Assembly (NCBI RefSeq): GCF_025602895.1
Contig: NW_026516245.1
Location: 322,501-386,500 of the forward strand
Origin: Polychytrium aggregatum
Taxonomy: Eukaryota; Chytridiomycota; Chytridiomycetes; Polychytriales
Direction: 5' to 3'
DNA: 64,000 nt
The notes beneath the pieces are model-generated. The model had not been told where the DNA came from, made no database searches, and worked only from the letters and a program-made list of their open reading frames with translations. Position 1 is the stretch's first letter; the number at the start of each line of letters is the position of its first letter. The translations under genes and the position numbers were made by a program. Below, in pieces: positions 1-10,733 of the stretch.

Positions 1-1807
1 GTTGCATACCTCGATGAAACCGTCCAGGTCCGGAGAACACCGGAACGCACGTCCGTGGTCAAGAAGCCGCCCGGTATAGACGGAATCCACGACAGTGTGC
101 TGATCCCTGTGAAACGAAGGGAGCCAGCGGCACATTGTTGGGCAGAGCAATATAATGTGAGTCGATAGGCGGATGGTTGCGCTCTAATGAGGACCACACG
201 ATCAGACAAAGCGCTGTTGCGCTGGTCCAAACGAGCCTGGTCGCATCCAAGCTTGGTCACTTTCCAGGAAGCACACTGCATCTTACCTCCACTGGGGATG
301 TCAAATATCGACAGTGTGAGGCAGGTGTTGGAGTCGATCAGGACCACCCGGCCTGCGAGCCAGGGAATGTTAGTCGCATGCTGCTGTGCGGCTGACCAGC
401 ATGTTTCCACGGCCTTGCCGCAAACCATTCTATCGAGCGAGCAATGCCACTGTACTCCTCATACCATTCCGGAACGCTGCCAGGAGATAGCAGTCGCTCT
501 TGACGTCCCACTTGAGGTCGGTGACCTCGCCCATGCCACCGCCCATGAGAGACGCAAACGGGTTGGTCTCGGAGAGTGTCAGCGCGGACGAGGACAGATC
601 GATCTTGTTCTTGTGTGGCCGCTCGCTGTGATGTAGATCTGATATGTACACTCGCCCTTGGCTGTCGCCGAGGGCAATCTGATCCTTCTGCTGCAGATAC
701 CATGCCGACGCGACCGAGCCATATGCAAGTTGTGAGTGAGTCGAGCGTAGGATCATCGACTCAAGACCCTGCTCGGACGGCCACATTACCTTGCCGGGGT
801 TGAGTGCGCAGACAGCAATGTTGACATCCATGTAGTAAACCGCACCCTGGACATATGCGGCGCTACCAACCGTTTGTATGTAGGTTGCTGCGAGAGAACA
901 GTGTCGGTGGGAATGTCGATGGGTGAGGAAGGCTCTCTTCTGCTCCACCCCGACTCCAACTCCGGTCGATGGCCGCCATTGCAGCCTGGTGGACCTCAAG
1001 CCCAAGAAACGGGTCAGATCGCTTACCGTCTTCTTGCAGAAACAAAATCATGCCCGGGACCGAGTAGCTGTACTGCATCCACACGACGGGCGCAGAGATC
1101 TGCACGGGGTACGTGCGCACGAACTCGCTCGTGAGAACGTTGACGACAACGATGGTCTTGTCGATAGAGGCCACCGCGAGCAGATCGTGGTCTGTGGGAT
1201 GCCTGGAAGCATCACAGGCGGTCGATTTGTATCAGCAGATCACAGGCGATCGCAGAGAGTACCAGCATACGTTCGAGACTCGACTTGCACCAGGCATACT
1301 AGAGCTGGATCCGCCGTGCGTCGCGATGACAACCAACCAACAGATGCAAGTGATGTTCTGCTTGTGCTTGGCGATAATGTTGATCAAGCGCACATGGCCT
1401 GCGAAAGGCTCTGGTTCGTTCGGCTGGAGGAGCGAGCGCATACTCTCGGCGCAACTGCCCAGAAACGGAGTCGATGCCGAGGCAGACGAGGCAGCTGGAG
1501 CCGGATATCCTGCTGAAACCGAGTGTCCTCCTGATGCCCGAACATCGCTGGCCAGCGCCGGCTCGGACTCGACGGCATATATGTACAGCGCCAGCGTCGA
1601 GCAGTAGGCAAACCGGATGGCATCTGCAGGCTTGCGCTGTGTTGCCGAGGATCGCACCGTCGGCGCTGTGCTCGTTCCTTGGCCTGCGATACTCGGCTCG
1701 GCGAGTTTGGGCAGTGTAGCTGGCGGCCCTCTATCCCGAATCGACGTTGCAATGACATTGCGGTGCCAGGGAGCACATCCCGACGGAAGCAAGGCGACCT
1801 GTCGCAT
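1..1807 (-). CDS. WDR17: WDR17-like WD-repeat protein, N-terminal part (runs off window start)
   Basis: WD40 beta-propeller protein, probably a scaffold; the family's biochemical role is poorly known. The chosen ATG (1807-1805) opens with MRQVALLPSGCAPWHRN, which lines up with the start of animal WDR17 as I remember it (VRQVGLLAAGCQPW). Further matches in order: RFAYCSTLALYIY (near 1600), HKQNITCICW (near 1335), an exon with ASIDKTIVVVNV (near 1160), VTDLKWDVKSDCYLL (near 500) and WIPSIPGGFLTTDVRSG (near 80), the last two matching the second and third WD blocks. At least four introns interrupt the frame; one donor lies just after LFLQEDG near 1030. A low-complexity insert of about 45 residues sits between the first two conserved blocks. 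Transcribed divergently from ARMC9. The family call rests on remembered sequence, so it is confident but not search-verified. Confidence 0.75.
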
Positions 1808-2328
1808 GAGCGTGGCTCGGAGGCTGCTCCAGAAGTTCTTGGCCCTGCAATTCGCCACCGGCGAGCGAATAGAGAGAGTACCCTTGGTCGGGGGGAGGGC
1901 TCGTTGGTCTGAGACAGTTGCTTCGTTTCCCACCACTCGCCTGGGCGGCGGATGGCGCGCAAACGGGCCAGATGAGTTCCGGCTCATACCCACGGTCGCA
2001 TCCGGGCTCTAGCTGCATTTCGGCAGACAGATATCAACGCATTCTTCCTCAGGTCGGCAGCGACCCCCCCCCATCCGGTGCCGCTATCGCAGTGTCTCCA
2101 GCGACCAACACAGCACACGTTCCGGAATCGATCGGTCGCGGCCACAGCTCCAGGTCATGGATCCCGCGACAGAGATCGACGTCAATGGAGCCATCCGCGA
2201 GGTGCGGTGTTATTCGGCATCTGCCCTGTTTTAGGCGATCTGTCGGCTGCGTCGCTGTTCTGCTGTGGATTCTGAGCGCAGGACGATGCATCCACAAAGA
2301 CTGAGTACACCGACTCTTGTTCCTATCG
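1808..2328. promoter_or_regulatory. Divergent intergenic region WDR17/ARMC9
   Basis: About 520 bp between the WDR17-like ATG and the first recognisable ARMC9 exon. It should hold both promoters and perhaps an upstream ARMC9 exon. A run of nine C lies at 2064-2072. No clear TATA box was seen. Confidence 0.4.
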
Positions 2329-5300
2329 ATGATGCAGTACCTGTTGTTTGCGGACTATCGATCGACCCTGGCGTCCTTCGACTTGGAGTGCACTCGCAAA
2401 GGCCGATCGCCCCAGAATCCCGGTCTCCATGATCATAGCCACCGCGAGCGGATGGACCAGATTCAGGAAGACGTGGTGGGTGCAAGTATAGCTCCTAAAT
2501 CACACTGTTCGCGCATCCGATGGGCGAAATCCATTTCTGTTGGTCAGATCAGTGCCTGAGCAAACGACCCATGGTGCTGGGGGGGGGATCATGCAGACTC
2601 GAGCCAAGTCCTCACTATGCATCCCACGCAGGATCGATTCATGATCTTTTTCCACGAGGGCAACCGAGCCGATTTTTTCCAAAGCTGGAACCAGGCGTTT
2701 GACTCTGAGACGCAGCTCTCCGACCCAACCTTCCAAAAGCTCGAGTTCAACCTGCATGTGTATTTTGCCGTCTTTGCCATCCATCCTTTTGTGGGTCCGA
2801 CCCATGCAAGAGTAGGTACCTCCACTCTACTCTTTAGTGGAAGCAGCGTTTGCGATCGAGCTGCAATCTAGTGGCAATCGACCATTCGCATCGTGCAGCT
2901 GATCCATTCGCATCCCCTCCCTTTCCACGCCCAAGTCCGTCGACTTGGCGGTCGAAATGGATGCCTTCAAGGGCTTCCTCGAGAACCGCGGCCGCGAGCT
3001 CTGCAAGACCCCGCAGTTTCTACCCTTCTACGCTCTGCCATATGTCGTCAGTCCCAAAGATCATCCGTCCTTCAGCGACATATTCGACCAAACCTGGACA
3101 CAGAATCTGCAGGAGCGACTGAGGCACTTTCTCGAAGGCGCTCTGAGATCCCACCAACGCCCTCGGCTCCTGACCCTGGTTGCCATGGTGCGTTACAGCC
3201 CAGTTTGCGGGCTGGTTTTGCGGGCTGGTTCGCAGGTGTTCGTGAATTGACGACCAGGCTGAGCCGCTTCTCGGCTGCCGGCTGATTCTACGAGTGCCAG
3301 TTGGATGTGCTGGTTTCTTGGACGTCAAGTATCATGCCATGTATAGATCCTGTGGGAGCAACGACTACACACCCCGGCCAAGGGACGAAACAGTATCTAA
3401 TCTTGCCAACGCCACTGCTTCTTCCGTGCTACATTCGTTCAGGGCGATACCGGGATTGGAAAGAAAGGTACTCGAGTTTGAATGATGGGCACCCGACTCG
3501 ATCGCGGTGCGCACACGGCGGCATCCAAACTAACCCTCCTCGCTTCCCATCTTGAGGAAGATTACTACCAGGAGTGCCGAGTCCTCCGGCAAAAGAACCA
3601 GGCTCTGGTTGATCGCGAGCAGTTTCTTGTCATCAAGCACCGGGGTCTCCAGGTTGGCAGCGCCTCGTTTGGCATCGGCCCCTTGGCATCGATCGCTGCC
3701 CAGCGCCATCGCTCTGATGCAGTTATGTTCGTCAATGTGAAAACTGACGCCAATAACCACAGGGCGACTACCACAATCTCATCTCGATTGCCTCCGAGCT
3801 CGTCCAAACCCTAGCTTCATGTATCAACGGAGAGCAGGTGGGCATCTGACACCCTGAGCTTGTCAGAATACCTTGAGTGCTACCTCTTTGCTCATCAACG
3901 CTCTGCGAGGCTGACTGGTGTCTCGCTCTTGTGTGAAGATCACGGCTGCATATCTTGCCAATATTTGTGCGCGATTGAACTCCTTCAAGGCTGATGGAAC
4001 CACACGGCAGCTCGAGCAAGTGAGTTGGTAGCCCAGAGCACAATCCATTCCGAACTGAGCTCGCCCGCCCATGTTGCACACTGAAATCCACATTCCTTCA
4101 ACCATTTGCAGTCCGGCACCAATCCTGCCAAGATGAAGGAGCTGTAAGGAGATGCAGTCGAGTCCAATGTCACTCCGCCTGTGCTGGAGCTGACTGGACC
4201 AGCGTCTGTCGGTCCACCGCGGTGTCTGTTGGTTCGTCACGGCGCATCCCAGCTGCGAGTCTTACCGACTGACTTGCTGCTTCTCGACACAGACAAGAAA
4301 GGGAGACAGCTGGATCGATGGAGATGCTGCTCCAGCAGCTGAACTACAAGCTCTTGCTCGAGGACTTGGATTTGGGGAGCCAGCGAATGCCCGCCAGAGA
4401 CAAGGCGCTGCTTATACAGGCCGTGCGGATGGTACGTTTGACACCCCTGTCATGCACATGCACACAAACCTGGCCTGCAACAGTTTCTCTGCCCCCGTTT
4501 CTATGCGAATGCATTTTCCTGAGCTTCCCAGCGACCACAAACGATCAAGTGACTCAGTACAAGCCATCCTCTGTTCATCCTAGTTGTTCATGAAGCACAT
4601 CAAGAGCCATACATCCGCCCGGATTCTGAGCGCTCTCATTTCACGCGACTTTCTCAGCATCCGCTCCAACCAAGTAAGCCTGAAGGCAGTATGCGTTGAT
4701 GGGACACGGGTCTTATGGTCATTCATCATTGTCGGCCGTGTGCCACGACTCAGCTCGGCAACTATCCCTTTGTCAACTCTAGGGTGTCCTGCCGAACCTC
4801 GCCGGCACACCGCCGTTGGTGCTCAATCAGCTATCAAAGCTGCTCAACGTGGTGGCGTCGCACTATTCTGGTCGAGAGTATCTTCTTGGACAAGGACAAG
4901 AGGGCCGGGACAATCCAATGGTCTGCTCCCTGGTCGAGCTGCTGCAACAAGAGGAGCGTGACACGGCGACCCGGCAGAATCTGCTCGGGACATTGCAAAA
5001 GCTCAGTCTAAGGTACAGACCAAAGTCATGCTCTTGCCCTCCAACCCTTGGAATCCACACCGGCATGAGACGGCCAACAAGCGGGGGCTGTCAAGTCGGC
5101 GTGTTGCCCATGAATGTGCCCACCAACGGCCGTATCGTGCCTGACAGTGTCGGTTCCCAACACACAGACGCTGTGCACAATCCACGATGAACAACCTCAA
5201 TGTCGTCTTGTATCTACACGACATGCTCGAGGACCTGGAGAATCTGTCCGAGTATAGCATCGAATACGGCACGGCGCTGCTGATGAACCTGTGTTTGCGC

Positions 5301-6929
5301 TCCGGTGGCAAGCGCCAGTGCCTCGAGGATCCAGGACGGACGCTGCGACTGTTGAACGAACTGATGGAGCACGATAATCTCCAGGCAAGGAGCAATGGTC
5401 CAAGCATCTGCTCTACTTTGCCGTATCTCGACCAGAAAACGGCAACGAGGCTCTCGCTGTACCAACTGACCGCTTGCAGGATGGCTTGTGCAGGTCAAGA
5501 CATACGTCAACGGCGCACTATTCAGCATCCTAGCCGAACCAGCGATCCGCGAACATGCCCGGGCCATGGGAATGGGCCATATGCTCGAGTACATGAAAGG
5601 CTCGCTGGATGAGCAGCTCGTCAAGCAGGTCGATTTCATCATCGACCAACTCAACTCTGGTAAGCATCCGACAAGCAACAATTGGATGTGTCTTGCTCTT
5701 GCCTTGTATCTGCGTTGCTCGCTGGCGACCATTACGGGCTAGACAGAGTAGTATTGGATTTGGCTGCCAGCTAGAATGGGTGGGATGATCAATGCCAGTT
5801 CGGCACACATTGGCGCCCGTGCTGCTCCAGATGCAAGGTCGCAGCATCTTGACCAAGCGTGGTGGCCGTGTTTCCGGGCTGTCTGCAATACTGACTCTTG
5901 TTTTTGGATAATATAGAGGAGCAGGGTGAATCCAGTGCCGATGCCGTCTCTGAGGACGGAGAGGAAGACGACTTTGAAGAAGAGGTATGCCCCGAACCAG
6001 TGCGCTCAAGACCTCGCACGGTCCGCATCGGAATCGACTGTCCGACCGCTAATCGCAGTATTCCTTGGCAATTCTGCCCGCACCAGGATCTGGACGACGA
6101 GTTCGAAGAAAGCTTCGAGGCAGATGATGCCAACGTGCTGGCAGCGCAGCCGAACGAGCTGTGTGGGGAGGAGCTACTGCACAGACGGTATCTCCTCTCC
6201 GATGGCAGCGGCTCTTCATCGGCCGGAGGACTAGTAGGCCACTCGGACCGTCGCAGTGCCTCTGCTCGAGCCCCACAGGCCCGACCATCGTCGGTAGTCG
6301 ATCGCCCAGTGTCTCGACCGGGATCAAGGGAAATGGACGATCATTTGAGACGGTCTACCAACGAGGTAATGTTTCCGATGCCCGCAAGTTAGAGCTGGGG
6401 TATGCTGCACTTGCGACTAAAATGGTTGTTTGATCAATCTCTGTCTCTCACCCTCTCCTCCGTCACGAACAAGATTCTCGCAGCGACTCAAAGGCGGTCG
6501 GTGACGCCCTTCTCTCGTCCTGTGACGCCCTCGAGGGAGCGCTATGGACCCAAGGAAGAGCTGATGCGCGAGTCCATCAAGCCCGCCGCTCGCAAGATGG
6601 ATCCATCATCGCTCCGACCAATACAGAGCCCGATTCCAACGACGGAGCCACCGCCGTTGCCAGCTGCACTAGAGAAGGCGCTGCCGCAGATCACCCCGGC
6701 CTTTACACGGAAGGGCAAGCCCATGGAAGATATGTCTGCGAGGGAGTAAGTGTCTTGCTGGCAGTCGGAAACGATGGTTGCCAGTTGCCGAGAGAACAAA
6801 GAGGGCTCTGCATTGACTTTATTGACCATAAACAGGGTGCAGGAATTCCAGACTGCGTTTGGCACTCGCCCCAAGATCCCTCGGACGCCGCTGACGACCT
6901 CAATGAACTCGGTCACCGAGCAGCAGTGA
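2329..6929 (+). CDS. ARMC9: ARMC9 homologue (LisH and armadillo-repeat ciliary protein)
   Basis: ARMC9 is a basal-body/ciliary-base protein mutated in Joubert syndrome in humans; here it should act at the zoospore flagellum. Exon pieces follow the family order: a LisH-like start (MQYLLFADYRSTLASF), then FFQSWNQAF and KLEFNLHVYFAVF (near 2670-2770), FLPFYALPYVVSPKDHPSF (near 3020-3075), LLGTLQKLSLR (near 4981), YSIEYGTALLMNLCLRSGGK (near 5250-5310), VKTYVNGALFSILAEPAIRE (near 5490-5550), QVDFIIDQLNSG (near 5630) and CGEELLHRRYLLSDG (near 6160). An acidic tract follows the armadillo part, as in the animal protein. The last exon ends PRTPLTTSMNSVTEQQ with TGA at 6927-6929. Ten or so introns are implied. 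The start is uncertain: ATGs at 2329 and 2332 open the first visible exon, but an upstream exon is possible. Confidence 0.85.
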
Positions 6930-7211
6930 GCAGCCGCACAGGACAGCGCCAGAGCTGCCGCTTTGGCTCCGGCGCGCAATGAATACAGGCAGCCATCATT
7001 GGCGTGCGTGGGAAGCAGTAGAGCCGGTGGCATATTGCGCGCCGCGGATTGGCCAAAGACATGTCTTCGCGCAGCAGGCCGCTGACGAAGAGAATAGCGA
7101 CGACGATCAGAACGTGGGTAACAGCAGCAGCCTGCAGGCCACGCCAACATGTGCAGGGCGGCGATGGCGGAGAGGGGGAGCCGCGGACAGTGGCTCAACT
7201 GTGCTTGTACC

Positions 7212-7924
7212 TCAGAGCTTGGCCTTGGACTCGGAATTCACATGAATTCCGGTTCGCTCCAGGAACCTCATCGCCTTCTCGACGCCGTGGGTCTTGACGA
7301 ACACGTCCTCGATTTGCTGGGCGACGACGAGGTCGCCGAGGATCTTGATGCGCTGGCTCACAAACGCCTTGACTCCCGTGAGGCCGCCGGTGATGAAGTT
7401 GAGGATGTCGGCGTCCTCAATCTCGACCAGGACGATCGGGAGCGTGGTCTTGCTCTTGCCCTTGCCCGAGGCGGGCAGGACCGGCCGGGTCTGGGTGACC
7501 ACAGGCACGGCCTCCTGGCCCTGAAAAAGAATGTACCTGGCGAGCGAGGCAGCCGCGATGAGCGTAGCCCGAGTGTGGGACGCGGGTATTTGCTCGGTGG
7601 TCGGCATGCGAGGGCGTAGTACTTGCTGGAGAGAGCAACCGCATCTGGTACACTTGCGGGCGAACCTCCCCTCGAGATGTGCTTGAACGGAAGGGCTGCA
7701 CGCCAAAGCCGCAGAGACCATGTATGTCCATCTCACGGCACTTACCACTCCTCCTTCTTGATGCCTTTCTTGAGGACGGTGACGATGAAGAGGCCCTTGA
7801 GACTCCCAATCAGCTCAGGATGGGCTTCAAGCTCCTTCTGGAGCTCGGGAAACAGGATGGACGAGATGAGCAAGCGCTCAGGCTTGGCAGGCAAGAACTC
7901 TGCGAGCTTGTCTCTGCTGCTCAT
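7212..7924 (-). CDS. SCP2 sterol-binding domain protein
   Basis: Small lipid-carrier domain of the SCP2 family, which binds and moves sterols and fatty acyl lipids, often in peroxisomes. Exon 1 is 7746-7924 (MSSRDKLAEFL...KKGIKKEEW). A GTAAGT donor follows, and exon 2 is 7212-7536, after a CCAG acceptor. The splice rebuilds the Trp codon, and the 504-nt CDS encodes 167 residues. The fold signature is FPELQKELEAHPELIGSLKG followed by KGLFIVTVLKKG, then EIEDADILNFITGGLTGVKA, typical of the C-terminal lipid-pocket half. The last residues are SESKAKL; no canonical C-terminal SKL is present, so peroxisomal targeting is not obvious. It converges on ARMC9 with 282 bp between stops. Confidence 0.8.
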
Positions 7925-7933
7925 GGCTTCGAT

Positions 7934-7964
7934 GCGTGTGGGCGTGTGGGCGTGTGGGCGTGTG
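7934..7964. repeat. Short tandem repeat, 8-bp unit GCGTGTGG
   Basis: About four copies of gcgtgtgg just upstream of the SCP2-domain gene start, within its probable 5' UTR or promoter. Confidence 0.8.
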
Positions 7965-8162
7965 CCGGCGGTGCTTTCAAGGACAGAGGTCGTTCTGGGA
8001 GCGGCGCTGTCGGATGTGTCCAGGGTCTGGTCGGGAACGGCGATGAACGAAGTTGAACCGCTCCGCGTTCTGGGTTTGGAAGCGCGTGCCAGGAGGCGGC
8101 TGCAGCCGGCTCGATCCGGCTGGGATCCTGGCTCGAGGGTGCACGTGGCTGCTGGTAAGACC

Positions 8163-8207
8163 CGGCATCAACCTGGCATCAACCTGGCGTCAACCTGGCA
8201 TCAACCC
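8163..8207. repeat. Tandem repeat, 12-bp unit (GGCATCAACCTG)
   Basis: Nearly four copies of a 12-bp unit with a single a/g change in one copy, intergenic. Confidence 0.8.
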
Positions 8208-8364
8208 GGAAGCAACTGAGCTGGGGTGTTCACCATGCCAAACCCAAACAGAGCGTCTGGTGTGCTACGATGCGGTATAGTTATATTCATAAGATCCACG
8301 GGGCGGCTTGGCATCGACGAACAAGTGCCCTGCAAGACCAACTCATCCCGTCGCAGGCACACGC

Positions 8365-10510
8365 CTACAGTGACCGCTGCAACTGCTCCCTGGCGACTTT
8401 AAAGGCCTTGGTCGCTTTTGCTACTTCCAGAGCAGTGAGGTCGCGATCAAGGAGTCTGCTGCAGAGCGAGCCCACAAGCGTGCTGCAGTCTTCGACGTAC
8501 TGCCGCGCCTGGGCAAGTGTGACTGCACCGAGATTCCGCTGCTTGGCCCGCTCCCACGACGAGTGGAAGGCCTTGATTTTGGGTATGCATGCCCGGAAGT
8601 CAGCCTGGTGGTAGCGTGAGACTGCTTCCGACAGCTTGCTCTGATGTTCGGTAACAAGATCCATCATCGCGACTGCTTGCTCGAGCTCGCCTTTGACCGT
8701 CTGAGATACCGACACTGGGCGGTCGGGATACGACTTGGCCAGCAGCACAGGCACGAGGACTTGCAGCCCCCGGGCCAGAGCCTTCATGCATTTCAGACAT
8801 GGCGCATCCCAGGGGTCGGCTTCGATCGATCGAACACCCGGTTCCGGATAACTCTCCGCTGCAATGCACCATGGCCACCGACTGTCAGTCGCTTGACAAA
8901 AGCCTTGGGTATTCTCCCAACATCGCTGTCGGCACTGGTCCCGCAACGATCGACTTACGGATGGCATCAATATGGACCGATGTCCCATCGCAGTAATCCA
9001 TACTGTCGTCGTATGGGAGCGCGGCGTAGTCGTCCGAATCGTTTCGGAGCTCGGTCTGGTGAAAGACGGCAAACGATGAGGAGAGCTACGGACAATATAC
9101 CTATAGCCGGAGAAGGGACACAAACCTGCTTGGTCTGGACCAGCGCCCGGAGCGACGAGTCTTTCGAGGCTCTTGTGTCAGGAGCCTGCAGCAGCAACTC
9201 GCCAAAGTACGACGGAACAAGCCCGCCGTAGGGAATAAAGTGCCGAAACGACTCGTCATAGAACTGACGTACGGTCCCAGAGTAGTTGGAGATGGTCAGG
9301 ATTCTTGGCACTTCGATCTGCGCCTTGACGCACAGGTTCTTATCTGAAGATCCGCCCGGGAGGAGATGCGGTCCAGCGTCGTCAGAAGGATAGCGTCGTC
9401 AGAAGGACAGCGGATGACCAAGGCACACTGTCTTTCGAAGTCGACCGATCGATGCTCTCGCCGCAGCCATAATACCGTTTGATAGCAGGACAACCCGCAG
9501 GACCGACTCTGCTACCCAGCGGCAACAGTCCACTATCCGGTCGTCGTTGGTCATGGCCTGCCAAGATATGGATGGGATTGGAGATGATCGAATCGCAATG
9601 AGGGCTGCATATTCAACAGGCTGTGTGCGGCGACCATCTGGATCGATGCAAGGGCTCTGCAAGAGCAGCAGATCCGCCGACAATCACACACCTGGCCAAA
9701 GCTCTCCTGTTCCAAGGTTTGTCCCCGCAGGTACGGCGTCTTGGTCTGCAAGGCATTCAGCAGAAAGTCGTTTGCTCGCCGGGCCTCCTTCGAAACTGGG
9801 CAGCCTGGGTTCGACTGGGATGTCAAATCGCCGCAGGACAAAGCTCGAGAGGGTGAGCGGCTACCACGGAGCGGACACATTGGCTCGAGAGCGACGGGCC
9901 CTTGGACTGCTCTCGGCAGGATCGAAGCTGTACCTTCAGAGCATCCAGCTCCCGGACGACGGCTTTCGGAATCAGAATGGTGGTGAAGAAGTGGTTGGCG
10001 CATTTGAGCACCTCGCTGACGAATCCGATATCGCTGATCAGGTAGTTTGTGTCGATAACAATGACGCACTCTGGATGGACATCGACCGAGTCCTGGCGTC
10101 GGTTCGCGAGGGGCAGTTGCGCATCCGACACCACGGCAAGGAAGGGAGGCAATCGAGTAGGAGAGAAAGGCACTGGTGAGTATCGGCGGCTGCCGCTGCG
10201 AGCCGATGTGGGCACGATTCCATTTCCAGGCGACTGGTTTAGATCCGTTCCGTTGCATCAGGCTCTTCTCGCGGGGGGGGGGGCGATCTGCAGAGGAGAT
10301 CAGCCCAGCGAGCGGCATCCAGGCGCTCAGTCTTGAAGCGGCCGGTTCAGGAACCAGGAGTTGCCCACTGCGAAGCCCTCGAGACGATCAACGCACCAGC
10401 AAAACGACGCCGTGACCTGTGCCGGGGACCAGCGGATGTGCACGGAGCGTGTGGATGATGTCGTTGACCTGGTCAACGTCCATCATGTCCATATCCCCGC
10501 TGCCAGACAT
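8365..10510 (-). CDS. SWT1: SWT1-like PIN-domain endoribonuclease
   Basis: SWT1 is a nuclear-envelope-associated endoribonuclease with a PIN domain that removes aberrant mRNPs at the pore. The PIN core is visible as CVIVIDTNYLISDIGFVSEV and then TTILIPKAVVRELDALK (near 10070-9930), giving the D-x-N motif and a Glu. A later exon has TNDDRIVDCCRW followed by RVVLLSNG (near 9560-9470), the family's downstream Asp-rich block. The C-terminal exons (near 9310-9130 and 8965-8365) carry the helical region, including LARGLQVLVPVLLAKSYPDR and a long helix to LQRSL plus stop. The proposed first exon starts MSGSGDMDMMDVDQVND at 10510 with a GTGCGT donor, but its link to the PIN exon was not resolved. The eleven-C run (plus 10273-10283) lies in the first intron. 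The PIN call is strong, the SWT1 orthology moderate. Confidence 0.65.
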
Positions 10511-10733
10511 TGCGGCTGCTCTCGGCAATGCAGACGGAGCGATGTCGATGCGGTCCGTGGAGCCAAAACGAATCCCGAGACGGCCGCTTCCAGAGCGGCG
10601 TCACGTGGCGTGAAACAAGTCGGCTCAGGGACAGGCCGGCTGCGGTGGAGGGCGGCTCCATGCAGCAGTGCCACCGGAGATGAGCAGCGGTATATTTGCA
10701 GGATATGAGCAGCTATGCACGGCTGCCGGTGCA

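Larger units (their letters stand above)
7925..8364. other. Intergenic region, SCP2 gene to SWT1-like gene
   Basis: About 440 bp upstream of the SCP2-domain gene and downstream of the SWT1-like gene. It holds the 8-bp repeat at 7934-7964 and a 12-bp repeat at 8163-8207. No gene was recognised. Confidence 0.4.

Noticed and set aside
9551-10318. 255-codon minus-strand frame overlapping the PIN-domain exon
   Set aside because: The PIN motifs are in another frame; this is a shadow frame crossing introns.
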